Origin: Natronococcus pandeyae
Lineage (GTDB): Archaea; Halobacteriota; Halobacteria; Halobacteriales; Natrialbaceae
DNA: 64,000 bases
Reading direction: 5' to 3'
Assembly: GCF_008122205.1 (NCBI RefSeq)
Contig: NZ_PHNJ01000011.1
Span: forward strand, 1 to 64,000
Within the stretch, counting starts at the first letter, position 1. Each line of letters begins with the position of its first letter. Below, in pieces: positions 52,645 through 61,188 of this stretch. A program made the position numbers and the translations under genes. The notes beneath the pieces are model-generated. The model had not been told where the DNA came from. It made no database searches and worked only from the letters and a program-made list of their open reading frames with translations.

Positions 52645-53015
52645 GCCTTATCATCCGTCTGACTCGGATGGGGCTCATCGGGGGCGTGCGCTCGCCACTC
52701 CTCGCGGTCTTCCGCGCCGAACCGGTCGTTGAACAGCGCCGTTGCACGGGCGTAGCCGTCGTAGGTGTCGAGCCGCCGCTCGTCGGTCGTGATCGCCCAG
52801 TATCGGCCCTTATGCTCGACGAGGTTCCGCTGTTTCAGGCGGGTGAGGGCCGTACTCACGGCTCCGTCGTCCAGGTCGGTCTGGCGCGCGATCTCGTGGG
52901 CCTTGAACGCCCGGTCGTCGTTGGCAGCGAGGAATCCAAGGACGTGGTCCGTCGTCGAGAGGTCCTCGAGTTCCTCCTCGCTCGCTCGGTCGAAGGTTTC
53001 CCGGTCGATCGACAT
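52641..53015 (-). CDS. winged-helix antitoxin partner of the MazF-like toxin
   Basis: A 124-residue protein with a MarR-like winged helix: STTDHVLGFLAANDDRAFKA, HEIARQTDLDDGAVSTALTR and LKQRNLVEHKGRYWAI. The C-terminal ~45 residues are acidic and probably bind the toxin. A MarR-type partner is unusual compared with the AbrB or RHH antitoxins of bacterial mazEF, but the HTH-MazF arrangement is seen repeatedly in haloarchaea. Confidence 0.8.
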   Translation of the reverse strand: MSIDRETFDRASEEELEDLSTTDHVLGFLAANDDRAFKAHEIARQTDLDDGAVSTALTRLKQRNLVEHKGRYWAITTDERRLDTYDGYARATALFNDRFGAEDREEWRAHAPDEPHPSQTDDKA

Positions 53016-53313
53016 CCGTGGCTAGACGTAGCGGCCGTAGTGTTATAGCTGTTACCGCTGAAAGGACTGTGATTCGCTGCTGTTCGCGATACTGTTCGAT
53101 ATGTGGGTCAGCGAGGGGCAGGAAGTCCAGATTCGCGAGTGAGAGGACGGGCGAGGCTGTCCAACAATTGGCAGCCGCCCACGCTCGAGACGGGTATCAG
53201 CACCACCTCTCACAGTTGACTGACCTAATCACCAGTCTTCTCTGGTAGATGGGTCGTCGACTTTGATCTACCGACCGGATACTTAGTCCAGCCGGCCTCT
53301 CACACAACGATGA
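53016..53313. other. gap upstream of the MazF-like module
   Basis: About 300 bases. AT-rich just right of 53015 (TAGTGTTATAGCTG around 53037-53050), the likely promoter for the leftward pair. Nothing else seen. Confidence 0.35.
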
Positions 53314-53790
53314 ATTTCGAACGAGCGGGTCGTCCCACGCCTGGGTGGCACGGTACCAGTCGATGAACTGCGCGACGCCCTCGCGAATATCAGTCGTCGG
53401 CTCGTAACCCAACGGTTCGTTAGCCGTCGAGTTGTCGGCATGGGTGTGCTCGGCGTCGCCTTCGCGGGGCTCGCCGAACTCGAGTTCAAGGGAAGGATCG
53501 ATCTCGTCGCGGCCGACCTCGGCGAGCGTCTTGATGTCGATGGTGTCGGTCGACCCCACATTGAGGATCTCGCCGTCGGCGCTGTCGTCGGTCAATAACT
53601 GCTGGTTCACACGAACGACATCGTTGACGTAGCAGTTGGTAGTTCGATCGCTTTAGTCAGTCTGGAACGCGCGGCGAGAGCGTCCGAGCGTAATTACGGG
53701 ATCAATCTGAAAGAAATCCCTGCCGGTAGATGAAGTCCCGGATCTGGGTGGCGTCACCGTCAATGGGGGCTCGCCGTGGCGACACCGAGG
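53314..53790 (-). pseudogene. epimerase 3'-tail fragment H, split in two
   Basis: The main part (53314-53640) reads [40 protein letters not shown] and so on to DPLVRNS. The stop is lost: TAG became TCA, so the frame runs on. A second, earlier piece at 53727-53790 matches the intact gene's 'CLHGEPPVIYGDGAQTRDFTY' region (ATQIRDFIY). About 85 unrelated bases separate them. Same subtype as G. Confidence 0.85.
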
Positions 53791-53842
53791 ACTGCCCAGG
53801 CTGGAGCGACGAGTGGCTCGGGAGCGTTCGTGAGACGGGTGC

Positions 53843-54370
53843 TCAGGTGATCTCCTCGATCAGTTCGAACCCGTTTTTGAAATGGACTCGGTCCTCGAAT
53901 CCGTGGGCCTCGAGCGCTGAGACGACCCCGTCACCAGCGTCGAGATCCGTCGTCACGACACACACGACCGTTGCATCGTTGCCGAGGAGCTGCGCAGCAA
54001 CGCCGGCAAGCGCCGTATCCGCTTTTTCGATCTGATCCTCGTTCCGGTTCGATTGCGTGGCGATGAACGTCCGAACTGCATCCATCGTGGCAGCGACAAC
54101 CCGGTTCGTGTAGTCGAGTTCGTCGGCAACCGCCACCCAGCCCGCATCGATCGCACTCTCGACCGGGGTTTGGCCGGGCGTACTCCGATCCGGCGCGCCA
54201 CCGAGTTCGTCGTAGACACGCTGGGGGATCACGAACGTGATCTCGTTTTGCCGTGCGAATCGTTCGAGAGCAGTGTACTTGTTGTTCTGTTGTCGGCCGC
54301 AGGCAACGAACAGCCCTGTATCTGCGACCCACGCGTCCGCATCCCGAACGGGGTCAAACGACTCACTCAT
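53843..54370 (-). CDS. PIN-domain-like toxin candidate
   Basis: A 175-residue protein. Acidic residues sit in the PIN order: Asp17 (WVADTGLFVACG), Glu in VYDELGG (about 55), Asp in EKADTALAGVAAQLL (about 118) and Asp in VVTTDLDAGDG (about 142). A Cys-rather-than-Gly loop precedes the first strand's turn. It is longer than VapC and of a haloarchaeal subgroup. The gene starts right at the end of an HTH gene, a toxin-antitoxin-like layout. RNase activity is inference. Confidence 0.75.
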   Translation of the reverse strand: MSESFDPVRDADAWVADTGLFVACGRQQNNKYTALERFARQNEITFVIPQRVYDELGGAPDRSTPGQTPVESAIDAGWVAVADELDYTNRVVAATMDAVRTFIATQSNRNEDQIEKADTALAGVAAQLLGNDATVVCVVTTDLDAGDGVVSALEAHGFEDRVHFKNGFELIEEIT

Positions 54371-54961
54371 TCAACTCTCAGAATTTGCCGCGGGTGAACG
54401 CTCGCGAGCGTTGCGGATCTCGTCGAAGTACGGATCGACCGGTTCCATCTCGAGGACGACATCCCGAAGCGCGTGCAGCACGGCGACCGCAAACGCGTGC
54501 TGGAGGTCGAGTTCGCGGGCGGCAACCCGTTCGGACATCTGCCCCTCGGCGTACGGTATTGCGTACGTGAGCGCCGCGGCCAGCTTCCCGAGGCCGTCTC
54601 TCTCGATCAGTAAATCCAGGTCCTGGTCCTGGGGTGACCGACCAAACGCGTCGATGAGTGTCGGCGTGATCGTGTATGCGTTCCCGTCAAGATCAGCAGT
54701 GAGCGTGATCGGGGCTGCCGAATACGTGTGCGTCTTCTGATCCTCGTCTCGGGCTAGCACACCCAGTTCCACAAGGGTGCCCGCGTCCGAGTACGCCGTC
54801 GTTCGCGGTGTCTCGAGTTCGTCGACGATCTCGTCGATGGTGACCTCCCCTTCTCGAAGAACGAACGTATACAGGCGCGCCAGCCGCGGCTCTTCGAGGA
54901 GCTGTGCGACCGACAGGAGCCCATTGATGGCCCGCTCGGGTTCGCCGGCGGCTTTCGACAT
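54371..54961 (-). CDS. HTH regulator paired with the PIN protein
   Basis: A 196-residue protein from ATG 54961 (MSKAAGEPERAINGLL). A winged helix lies at about 20-75 (EPRLARLYTFVLREGEVTID, EIVDELETPRTTAYSDAGTL VELGVL), with a C-terminal helical half (about 100-180) that may bind the toxin. Its stop codon is immediately followed by the PIN gene start with no gap, so the two are co-translated. Confidence 0.78.
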   Translation of the reverse strand: MSKAAGEPERAINGLLSVAQLLEEPRLARLYTFVLREGEVTIDEIVDELETPRTTAYSDAGTLVELGVLARDEDQKTHTYSAAPITLTADLDGNAYTITPTLIDAFGRSPQDQDLDLLIERDGLGKLAAALTYAIPYAEGQMSERVAARELDLQHAFAVAVLHALRDVVLEMEPVDPYFDEIRNARERSPAANSES

Positions 54962-55026
54962 ACAATTCATAATTCGTGTACTGTGTGATAACGGTTGGGG
55001 TCCCGAAGGGAGCATTGTGGGTGTGA

Positions 55027-55239
55027 GACGTCGGCGAATCGCGTCGAACAGGGATTTACGTCTGCGACGTCTGCGGGTTGGTGGCGAATGCCGATCTGAA
55101 TGCGACGGAGAGTATGCGAGCGACGGTAACTCCGAACTCCTCCAGGGATAAGACCAACGGTGGTCTGGCACAGCCTTCGGTACACCCGTTCGACAAATCC
55201 ATGGATCGAGTGACCTGCCGAGAACGGGTCGTATCGTAG
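55027..55239 (+). pseudogene. tnpB C-terminal fragment
   Basis: A 70-codon frame without a start: GESRRTGIYVCDVCGLVANA, DLNATESMRATVTPNSSRDK and TNGGLAQPSVHPFDKSMDRV, then a stop. It is the zinc-finger/RuvC-III end (ADLNATES in place of ADxNAAxN) and tail of a TnpB like that at 48962. The rest of the gene is missing. Confidence 0.8.
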
Positions 55240-55487
55240 ACCGATAAATTGTCGATCGCGTGCTCGGTAGTGACCGTCTTGTCGGCTGCAGCGTGATCGA
55301 TCGAGAGCGGCACATCAGTGACGGCAAGAAAAAGAACCGAATCTATTGATGTGACGCTCAGCACGCACATCACACGCAGATTCTGGCTGAGGGATTCAAC
55401 TTCCGTAATACCGTCTAGGAAACAGGGTACTAGTTCGATACTTCGCTGAATAAGATATTTTAGCTGCCCAACACCAACAGTAGTTCA
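55240..55487. other. AT-rich gap before the disrupted membrane gene
   Basis: About 250 bases. GAATAAGATATTTTAGC around 55447-55463 is a plausible TATA element for the gene at 55488. Confidence 0.4.
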
Positions 55488-56209
55488 ATGGCCACCGTGA
55501 ATAGGGGAGATTCGGTTAAGATACCTGGCTACAGACTGAAGTGGATCGTTTCCTTCAGCGCTATATGGGTCTCGCTGTACATTGGAGCGGAATTGGCAAT
55601 CTTCTTTGGAAAGTACTCGTCTGAACTGTCTAACTCCACTATTCAGGTGCTCGAAGCCGTCGAGGTCCTACCGCTTCTATTAGCGTGGGGGTTCATGATT
55701 CGTTACTCTGCTCAGTGGCTCATGCATATTCCACGGCTGTCCAGCGACACGATCATTCAATACGAGAAGAGTACCGTTCGGGGCACGTTCAGTCTCTTTA
55801 TCTCAGCCTTGGGTCTCATATGGTGGGCTGAACGCCTGGTGACGGGAGAGTTGCTAACACACGCAATATTCACGTGGCCGTTCCTCATCACCGCACGTGG
55901 CCGTTCCTCATCACCGTGCTCGGACTCTCTTACAGCAGCTGGTACTACTCCAAAATGAACGCGTATCGAAGGGCCGTGTCCGAGGGTCAACCAACCCCTG
56001 GTCGGGCGGAAAGTCAACTGCCTACGCCCATCGAGTTTCTTACTGGTATTAAAGAGGGGGAGGTAACCATTGAGAAGGTCGGTCTCGACCGAGGACTTCC
56101 CACGCTCCTGTTCAAAATTGAATCCGACGATGGTGATGAGACGGTCCTAAACTTCGGCGTAGAGCGGCTTCTCCCGACTGCCCTGTTCAAGCAGGCCGAT
56201 GGGAGCTGA
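55488..56209 (+). pseudogene. membrane protein gene broken by a 23-base tandem duplication
   Basis: The first frame (55488 to about 55893) encodes four hydrophobic segments: WIVSFSAIWVSLYIGAELAI, VLEAVEVLPLLLAWGFMIRY, GTFSLFISALGLIWWAERL and the start of a fourth (HAIFTWPFLIT). The second frame continues VLGLSYSSWYYSKMNAYRRA, then QLPTPIEFLTGIKEGEVTIE and ends KQADGS at 56209. A perfect 23-base direct repeat (55871-55893 and 55894-55916) lies at the join. Removing one copy restores a single ~232-residue frame. Function unknown. Confidence 0.82.
55871..55916 (+). repeat. perfect 23-base tandem duplication
   Basis: Two identical, adjacent 23-base copies, each beginning CACGTGGCCGTTCC and ending CATCACCG. 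The unit is not a multiple of three, so the duplication shifts the frame. It is short and perfect, so it is recent and could revert by slippage or recombination. Confidence 0.95.
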
Positions 56210-56629
56210 ACACTGAGGACGGGCCGTGTTTAGACGCGGTGACAATCGTCTCTCACGCGTTGATCGCTCCATACAAAACTGGACCGTGAGGCGGTCACTA
56301 CCGTATTCTGGGTCGTCGAAGGGACGCCTGACTCGTCCAATCAGAGGCGTCTAAACGAGGCCCTGAGGACGTATTCAGCACGCGAGTCGGAGCAGAAATG
56401 GGGTCCATCACGTTCTCCAGCGGTACCTCGGCCACCTGCACGGGGAGCGAGTATCAACTATGACTCACCACCAGCGCCGGTTTTGGGCGGCCGTCACGTG
56501 GGTCGTTCACCAGTACTGTTGAGTCCTTCAGACGTACCGATTGCTGGCGCAACTGCATTGGCTATCTTTCGTAGGCGAGAAAATCCTGCCATGTGACCAG
56601 CACGCCAGCACGAAAACAGTCACGCGAAA
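56210..56629. other. gap with no supported gene
   Basis: About 420 bases. The words GGGCCGTGTTTAGACGCGGT (56221) and AGGCGTCTAAACGAGGCCCT (56345) are near inverse complements of each other (GTTTAGACGC/GCGTCTAAAC), a long-distance inverted repeat around 120 bases apart that may mark an element. I cannot identify it. Confidence 0.35.
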
Positions 56630-56815
56630 CTATGATTTCCGGACGAGCGGGTCGTACCACGCCTGGGTGGCGCGATACCAGTCGATGCACGTGGCGGCAC
56701 CCTCGCGGCTGTTGGTCGTCGGCTCGTCGCCCAGCAAGGCGTTCGGCTTCGAGCTGTCGGCGTGGGTGTGTTCGGCGTCGCCCTCGCGGGGGTCGTCGAA
56801 GGTGGGCTCGAGCGC
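56630..56815 (-). pseudogene. epimerase 3'-tail fragment I
   Basis: One frame of about 60 codons: [59 protein letters not shown] and stop. It carries several changes at otherwise constant positions (TNSREGAATCIDW for [13 protein letters not shown]) and is the copy nearest the intact gene. Confidence 0.85.
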
Positions 56816-56972
56816 GGGATTGTGCGAACGCGACGGTGTGGGAGTGCCTTTACGGGCGAGCAGGCAATCAACGCCACCTGGTACGTTCAATTCCTAACCC
56901 TTAGTTCATCAAAGGAACCCGTCATCGTATCATGACAATGGCTTAATGCTATCGCCAACGGCGGGTTCCAAC

Positions 56973-59039
56973 ATGCGGCGACGGCAGCTCATGGGAGTAG
57001 GGGCAGGCGTATTGAGTACAGCGTTTCTCTCGTCAGTGCGGGAGGAAGGGCTCGACTTCGGATCCGGGGTAGGGCAGGCCCAGGAGGTAGAGCAAATCAT
57101 CGCGGAGTCGTACAGCGAACCGGGGCTCGCGACGGGGATCTCCGACTCGGGGGAGACGATTCTCTTCGGCTTCGACGACGGCAACGTGATGGTTTTCGAC
57201 GAGGCCCGCGACGGCGCCATCCTCCCGCTCGCGATCGACGCTCCCGTCTCACACATCGAGGTTCGCGAAGAGACGGCAGCAGCCGCGCTCGGCTGGATGG
57301 ATGGTGACGCATTCGGCGTGTTGGATCTCCTCGACGGCGATGGGACCCCCATCGAACACCCCGGAATGTGGGATCTCAGCGCCACCGCGGATGCCGAGGT
57401 CGCCTCGGTGTCGGCGCCGTTCGGGGCACCCGGGAGCGTCGTCCTGGCTGACCGGGACGGAACGATCCACTGGGAAACACCGCTCGGCGATGCCGGTGGC
57501 CGCAGCGTAGCCATCACCGACAATGGCAGCTACGTCGCGGTTGGGGCCGCGCAGTATGACGAGGGCACCGACCTCGTCGGTAACCCCGGGATTCGGCTCT
57601 ACGATAGCGACGGGAGCGAGATCTGGCGCCACGAGCACGACGAAGACGTGCTGGCCGTGGGGATCGACGCCGAGCGCGAACTCGTGATCGGTGGGGCCGA
57701 CGACTGGCGTACGATTGCTCTGGACTTCGACGGCGAAGTCGTCTGGGAGTCCGACGAGTTCGGCGGCTGGATCGTTCTCTCGGCCGACGGCGGGACGGTG
57801 ATCGGTACCGAGCCGGGGCGGACCGTCGCCGCCGACGCAACGACCGGCGACCAGTGGTGGGCGGCTGACCTCGACCTTGGGCAGTGGGCGACCGGCGATG
57901 TCAGTCTCTCCGCCGATGGCTCGCGCGTCTTCGCCGCGGATCGCGGGGACGCCGCGTTCACCGTCCTCGACGACGGGGAGCCACTCTGGACCGAGTCACA
58001 CGACGTCGGTCCCGGCCGGGGCGCGCTCTCCGGCGACGGGGAGACCTGGAGCACCATCGTCACCGATCTCGATGAGGACGCCGCCACCGTGGCTGGCTAT
58101 CAGATCCCCGAGCCGGAGCCCGCGATCAGCGTCGTGGACACCGACCTGAGTGCGACCGATGTGGAGATCGACGACACGCTCGAGCTCGAAGCCACCGTCG
58201 AAAACACTGGGGAGGCCGACGGGACGCAGACCGTCGAGTTGCGGGTCAACGACGAAGTGGTCGACGAGGTCGAGATCGAGGTCGCCGCGGGCACGACGGA
58301 AACCGTCACCTTTAGCCAGACGTTCGACGAGCGCGGTGAGTTCGAAGTCGCGATCGGCGACGTCGTAGCTGGAACCGTCACCGTCACCGATCCGGCGATC
58401 CAACGCGTCGTCGACTTCGACTGGGCAGCCCCGGACTGCCCGGACGAAGACGTCGGGGAACTGGACCAGTATTTCGTCGGCGATCTCGGCGAGGACGGCT
58501 TCCATCTCGACGACGGGGGCGGCGCCGAGGAGGAACCCGACGGCTGCGTCCTGCGGACCGATGCTGAGGAAGCCGCCATTTTCTCGCTCTCTGACGGGCA
58601 CGTGGAGCAGTCCGACACGCTCGAGCACTATCCCGAACGCGGGGAGACAATCCGTTTCGACCACTACGTCCACCGCCCGGGCGCGAACATGGAGTTTCGC
58701 TTCGGCGTCCAGGCAGATCTCGAGAGTTACTATGCCGTCCGGCTCGACACAGAGGAGGAGCCCGCGGCCCTGACGTTGCGCCGGCTCGATGAGGGGGAGG
58801 CGACGGACCTCGAGCAGGAGGCGGAGCTAGCGTATACGGCCGGGGAGTTCCACACGTTCGAGATCGACTGGCGCGCTGCGGAGATCACTGTCACCCTTGT
58901 ACAAGATACTGATGAGTCAACGACCCTCTCCGCATCAGACGATCAGTACGACGACGGTGGCATCGGATTCTATAAAAAGAACGCCGGGATCGCGCTCAGT
59001 TACACCCATCTCTGGGAAGTTGTCGAAGTGCGGCAGTAA
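56973..59039 (+). CDS. Tat-exported beta-propeller protein with CARDB domain
   Basis: A 688-residue exported protein from ATG 56973 (MRRRQLMGVGAGVLSTAF, a Tat signal). Residues about 40-385 are a WD/PQQ-like beta-propeller (repeats of the SxDGxxVxxGxxDGxVxVxD kind, e.g. GLATGISDSGETILFGFDDG). Residues about 390-475 form a CARDB adhesion module (VDTDLSATDVEIDDTLELEA TVENTGEADGTQTVELRVND). Residues about 520-688 are a jelly-roll-like sugar-binding region (LEHYPERGETIRFDHYVHRP, YYAVRLDTEE). The C-terminal module suggests binding of a surface glycan. It lies between tail I and the intact epimerase. Confidence 0.85.
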   Translation: MRRRQLMGVGAGVLSTAFLSSVREEGLDFGSGVGQAQEVEQIIAESYSEPGLATGISDSGETILFGFDDGNVMVFDEARDGAILPLAIDAPVSHIEVREETAAAALGWMDGDAFGVLDLLDGDGTPIEHPGMWDLSATADAEVASVSAPFGAPGSVVLADRDGTIHWETPLGDAGGRSVAITDNGSYVAVGAAQYDEGTDLVGNPGIRLYDSDGSEIWRHEHDEDVLAVGIDAERELVIGGADDWRTIALDFDGEVVWESDEFGGWIVLSADGGTVIGTEPGRTVAADATTGDQWWAADLDLGQWATGDVSLSADGSRVFAADRGDAAFTVLDDGEPLWTESHDVGPGRGALSGDGETWSTIVTDLDEDAATVAGYQIPEPEPAISVVDTDLSATDVEIDDTLELEATVENTGEADGTQTVELRVNDEVVDEVEIEVAAGTTETVTFSQTFDERGEFEVAIGDVVAGTVTVTDPAIQRVVDFDWAAPDCPDEDVGELDQYFVGDLGEDGFHLDDGGGAEEEPDGCVLRTDAEEAAIFSLSDGHVEQSDTLEHYPERGETIRFDHYVHRPGANMEFRFGVQADLESYYAVRLDTEEEPAALTLRRLDEGEATDLEQEAELAYTAGEFHTFEIDWRAAEITVTLVQDTDESTTLSASDDQYDDGGIGFYKKNAGIALSYTHLWEVVEVRQ

Positions 59040-59334
59040 CGGCCGCCTGTGCGAGAGGAGTCGTTCTCCCGTCTTTTATTCGTGTGGACAGCCCGGGGAA
59101 CGCGGCTTGTATTCAGATCGCCTTCCCGGCGGACTGCCCGCCGGCGTCATTGGGACCTACTGGTGGTCGTGAAGCAAGCCCTGTGACAGACCGACCGGGA
59201 CGCGTATCGGGTGGTGAAAGGGAGTGTTTCGAGTGTGGCCGTCTCGACTCTGATAGGTGCTCGTGGCACCTCGATTACTGCCTATGAGGCTCGTCGGGAT
59301 TCACACTCCACTTCGTTCTGGTGAGCTGCTATGG
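59040..59334. other. gap between the propeller gene and the intact epimerase
   Basis: About 295 bases between convergent genes. CTCCCGTCTTTTATTCG (59068-59084) could be a T-rich terminator for the propeller gene. No ORF. Confidence 0.35.
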
Positions 59335-60321
59335 CTACGAATTTCGGACGAGCGGGTCGTACCACTCCTGGTTGGCGCGGTACCAGTCGATGAACTTGGC
59401 AACACCCTCCCGGATGTCGGTCGTTGGCTCGTAGCCGAGCAACTCGTTGGCTTTCGAGATGTCGGCGTGGGTGTGTTCGGCGTCGCCCTCGCGGGGGTCG
59501 CCGTACTCGAGTTCGAGGGAGGGATCAATCTCGTCACGAACCACTTCCGCGAGCGTCTTGATGTCGATATTGTCGGTGGAGCCGACGTTCATGATCTCGC
59601 CGTCGGCGCTGTCGTCGGTGAGCAGCTGGGCGTTGACCCGCTTGATATCGTCGATATAGGTGAAATCGCGGGTCTGGGCGCCGTCGCCGTAAATCACGGG
59701 TGGTTCGCCGTGGAGACACCGGGAGACGAAGTTCGTCATCGCCATATTCGGGCGCATTCTGGGGCCGTACACGGTGAAGTAGCGGAGTGCGACCGTCGGG
59801 AGATCGTAGATCTCGTTGTACACACGGGTGTACTGCTCGGTCGCGAGCTTGGAGACGCCATAGGGAGAGACTGGCGTCGTCGGGTGGTCTTCGTCGTAGG
59901 GAAGAGACTCGGGTTTGCCGTACACCGACGAGGAGGAGGCGACGACCACACGATCGGGGTCGTGGCGGCGGGCGGCCTCAAGGAGATTGATGGTGCCGTT
60001 GACGTTGTACTCGTTGACCTTCGCCGGCTCCTCGACGCTCGTGCGCACCCCGGCCTGGGCGGCCTGGTGGTAGACGGCATCCGCCTGGGCGACGAGCTCG
60101 TCGACCAGGTCGGCGTCGGTGATCGAGCCCTCGGCGAGTTCGTATGTGCCCCCAGCGTCGGCCGCTGCGCTCTGTGCGGCGTCGACGTTCCGGTCTTTGA
60201 TCCCCAAGTTATAGTAGGGCTCGAAGTTGTCCAGGACGGTGACGTCGTGACCGTGACCGGCGAAGTGTTCCGCGAGATGGCCGCCGATGAAGCCGGCGCC
60301 GCCAGTGATAGCGATGTTCAT
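59335..60321 (-). CDS. NAD-dependent nucleotide-sugar epimerase (intact master copy)
   Basis: A 328-residue extended SDR. Rossmann motif TGGAGFIGGHLAEHF (residues 6-20), Ser/Tyr/Lys catalytic set in ASSSSVYG (about 122-129) and SPYGVSKLATEQY (about 147-160), and DFTYIDDI (about 220), the usual start of the C-terminal substrate domain. The C-terminal ~80 residues (from [10 protein letters not shown]) are the part copied in all the tail fragments. It converts UDP-glucose or a UDP-uronate/galactose type sugar; which one is undetermined. A surface-glycan role fits the neighbouring sugar operon. It is the only complete copy in the window. Confidence 0.92.
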   Translation of the reverse strand: MNIAITGGAGFIGGHLAEHFAGHGHDVTVLDNFEPYYNLGIKDRNVDAAQSAAADAGGTYELAEGSITDADLVDELVAQADAVYHQAAQAGVRTSVEEPAKVNEYNVNGTINLLEAARRHDPDRVVVASSSSVYGKPESLPYDEDHPTTPVSPYGVSKLATEQYTRVYNEIYDLPTVALRYFTVYGPRMRPNMAMTNFVSRCLHGEPPVIYGDGAQTRDFTYIDDIKRVNAQLLTDDSADGEIMNVGSTDNIDIKTLAEVVRDEIDPSLELEYGDPREGDAEHTHADISKANELLGYEPTTDIREGVAKFIDWYRANQEWYDPLVRNS

Positions 60322-61188
60322 CAGTTACTTCTGGTGAGGCTATCTACAAAAAGAATATGATCCCTGAGAATCCGGCTAAACCATGGCGGCCGATGGCAGG
60401 ATAGCCGCTCACCCGGATACTCCATGCGTAATGATATCCCGGTAAAACTCAATATCCGCGATATCGTGTGACTACCGTCGTGATGCCGGTAGTCTACGGC
60501 GACGAGGTATCCTGCATCACGCATACGTCCGACATAAAAAGTGTCTGATATGCTTGCGTGGAACTGCTACTGATCGCTGAGTATCTAGTGTTGTTTTCCA
60601 TCCACTGCCGCTGTTTTACCTCTTGGGAAGGGTGTGCTGTCGGACTCGGTGCCGGGGGCTGAATGCTCGAGGCCACTCACGGTGGGTGAATCGCTATTCT
60701 TGCCGGCAACGGTAGCGCCGGGACCGTTTTGTTCGGGGTTCTTGCTGTTCGCGATAGGCTCCGCAATGCACGACAGCGCAGACCGGAAACTGGAAATCCA
60801 TGAGTAAACGGTTCTACGTATCACTGACGGACCATACCCAGACTGGAGATCCCGTTCATCGCTATTAATACCAGATATGATAGGAATAATAGCCTACAAC
60901 TATCTCGTTAGAATATTCGTGATGTAAGAAAGCCAATATACTTGCAGATAGAAACTCTGGTCCGATTCGAGCAGTGGGTACGGCAACAAAACTTCGAACT
61001 AGAATTTATTTCTACTATTCTACCATAAAACCATTATCCCACAAATATAGCATAGTTTGATAAAAAGTTCCAGCTATGATATCCACGAAATGTTACTGTT
61101 ATTTCTTCCGACAAGTATTTAGTACACTTGACGAAATATCTTGTTAACCCGATAATCGCGTAGCTGCGATAACCAGTACAAACAGATA
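60322..61188. other. long AT-rich gap between epimerase and sugar operon
   Basis: About 870 bases. The right half (60840-61180) is markedly AT-rich, unlike the coding DNA, and contains several TATA-like runs (e.g. CCATAAAACCATTATCC near 61021). No ORF is convincing. It should contain divergent promoters for the epimerase and the sugar operon, and could hold an RNA that I cannot detect by eye. Confidence 0.4.

Noticed and set aside
27088-56815. The epimerase tails considered as functional short genes
   Set aside because: None has a start codon with a plausible promoter, none has the Rossmann domain, and several are frameshifted or lack their stop.
60585-60824. 79-codon minus-strand frame upstream of the epimerase
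   Set aside because: No similarity to known proteins, weak codon bias, and it lies in an AT-rich intergenic region.
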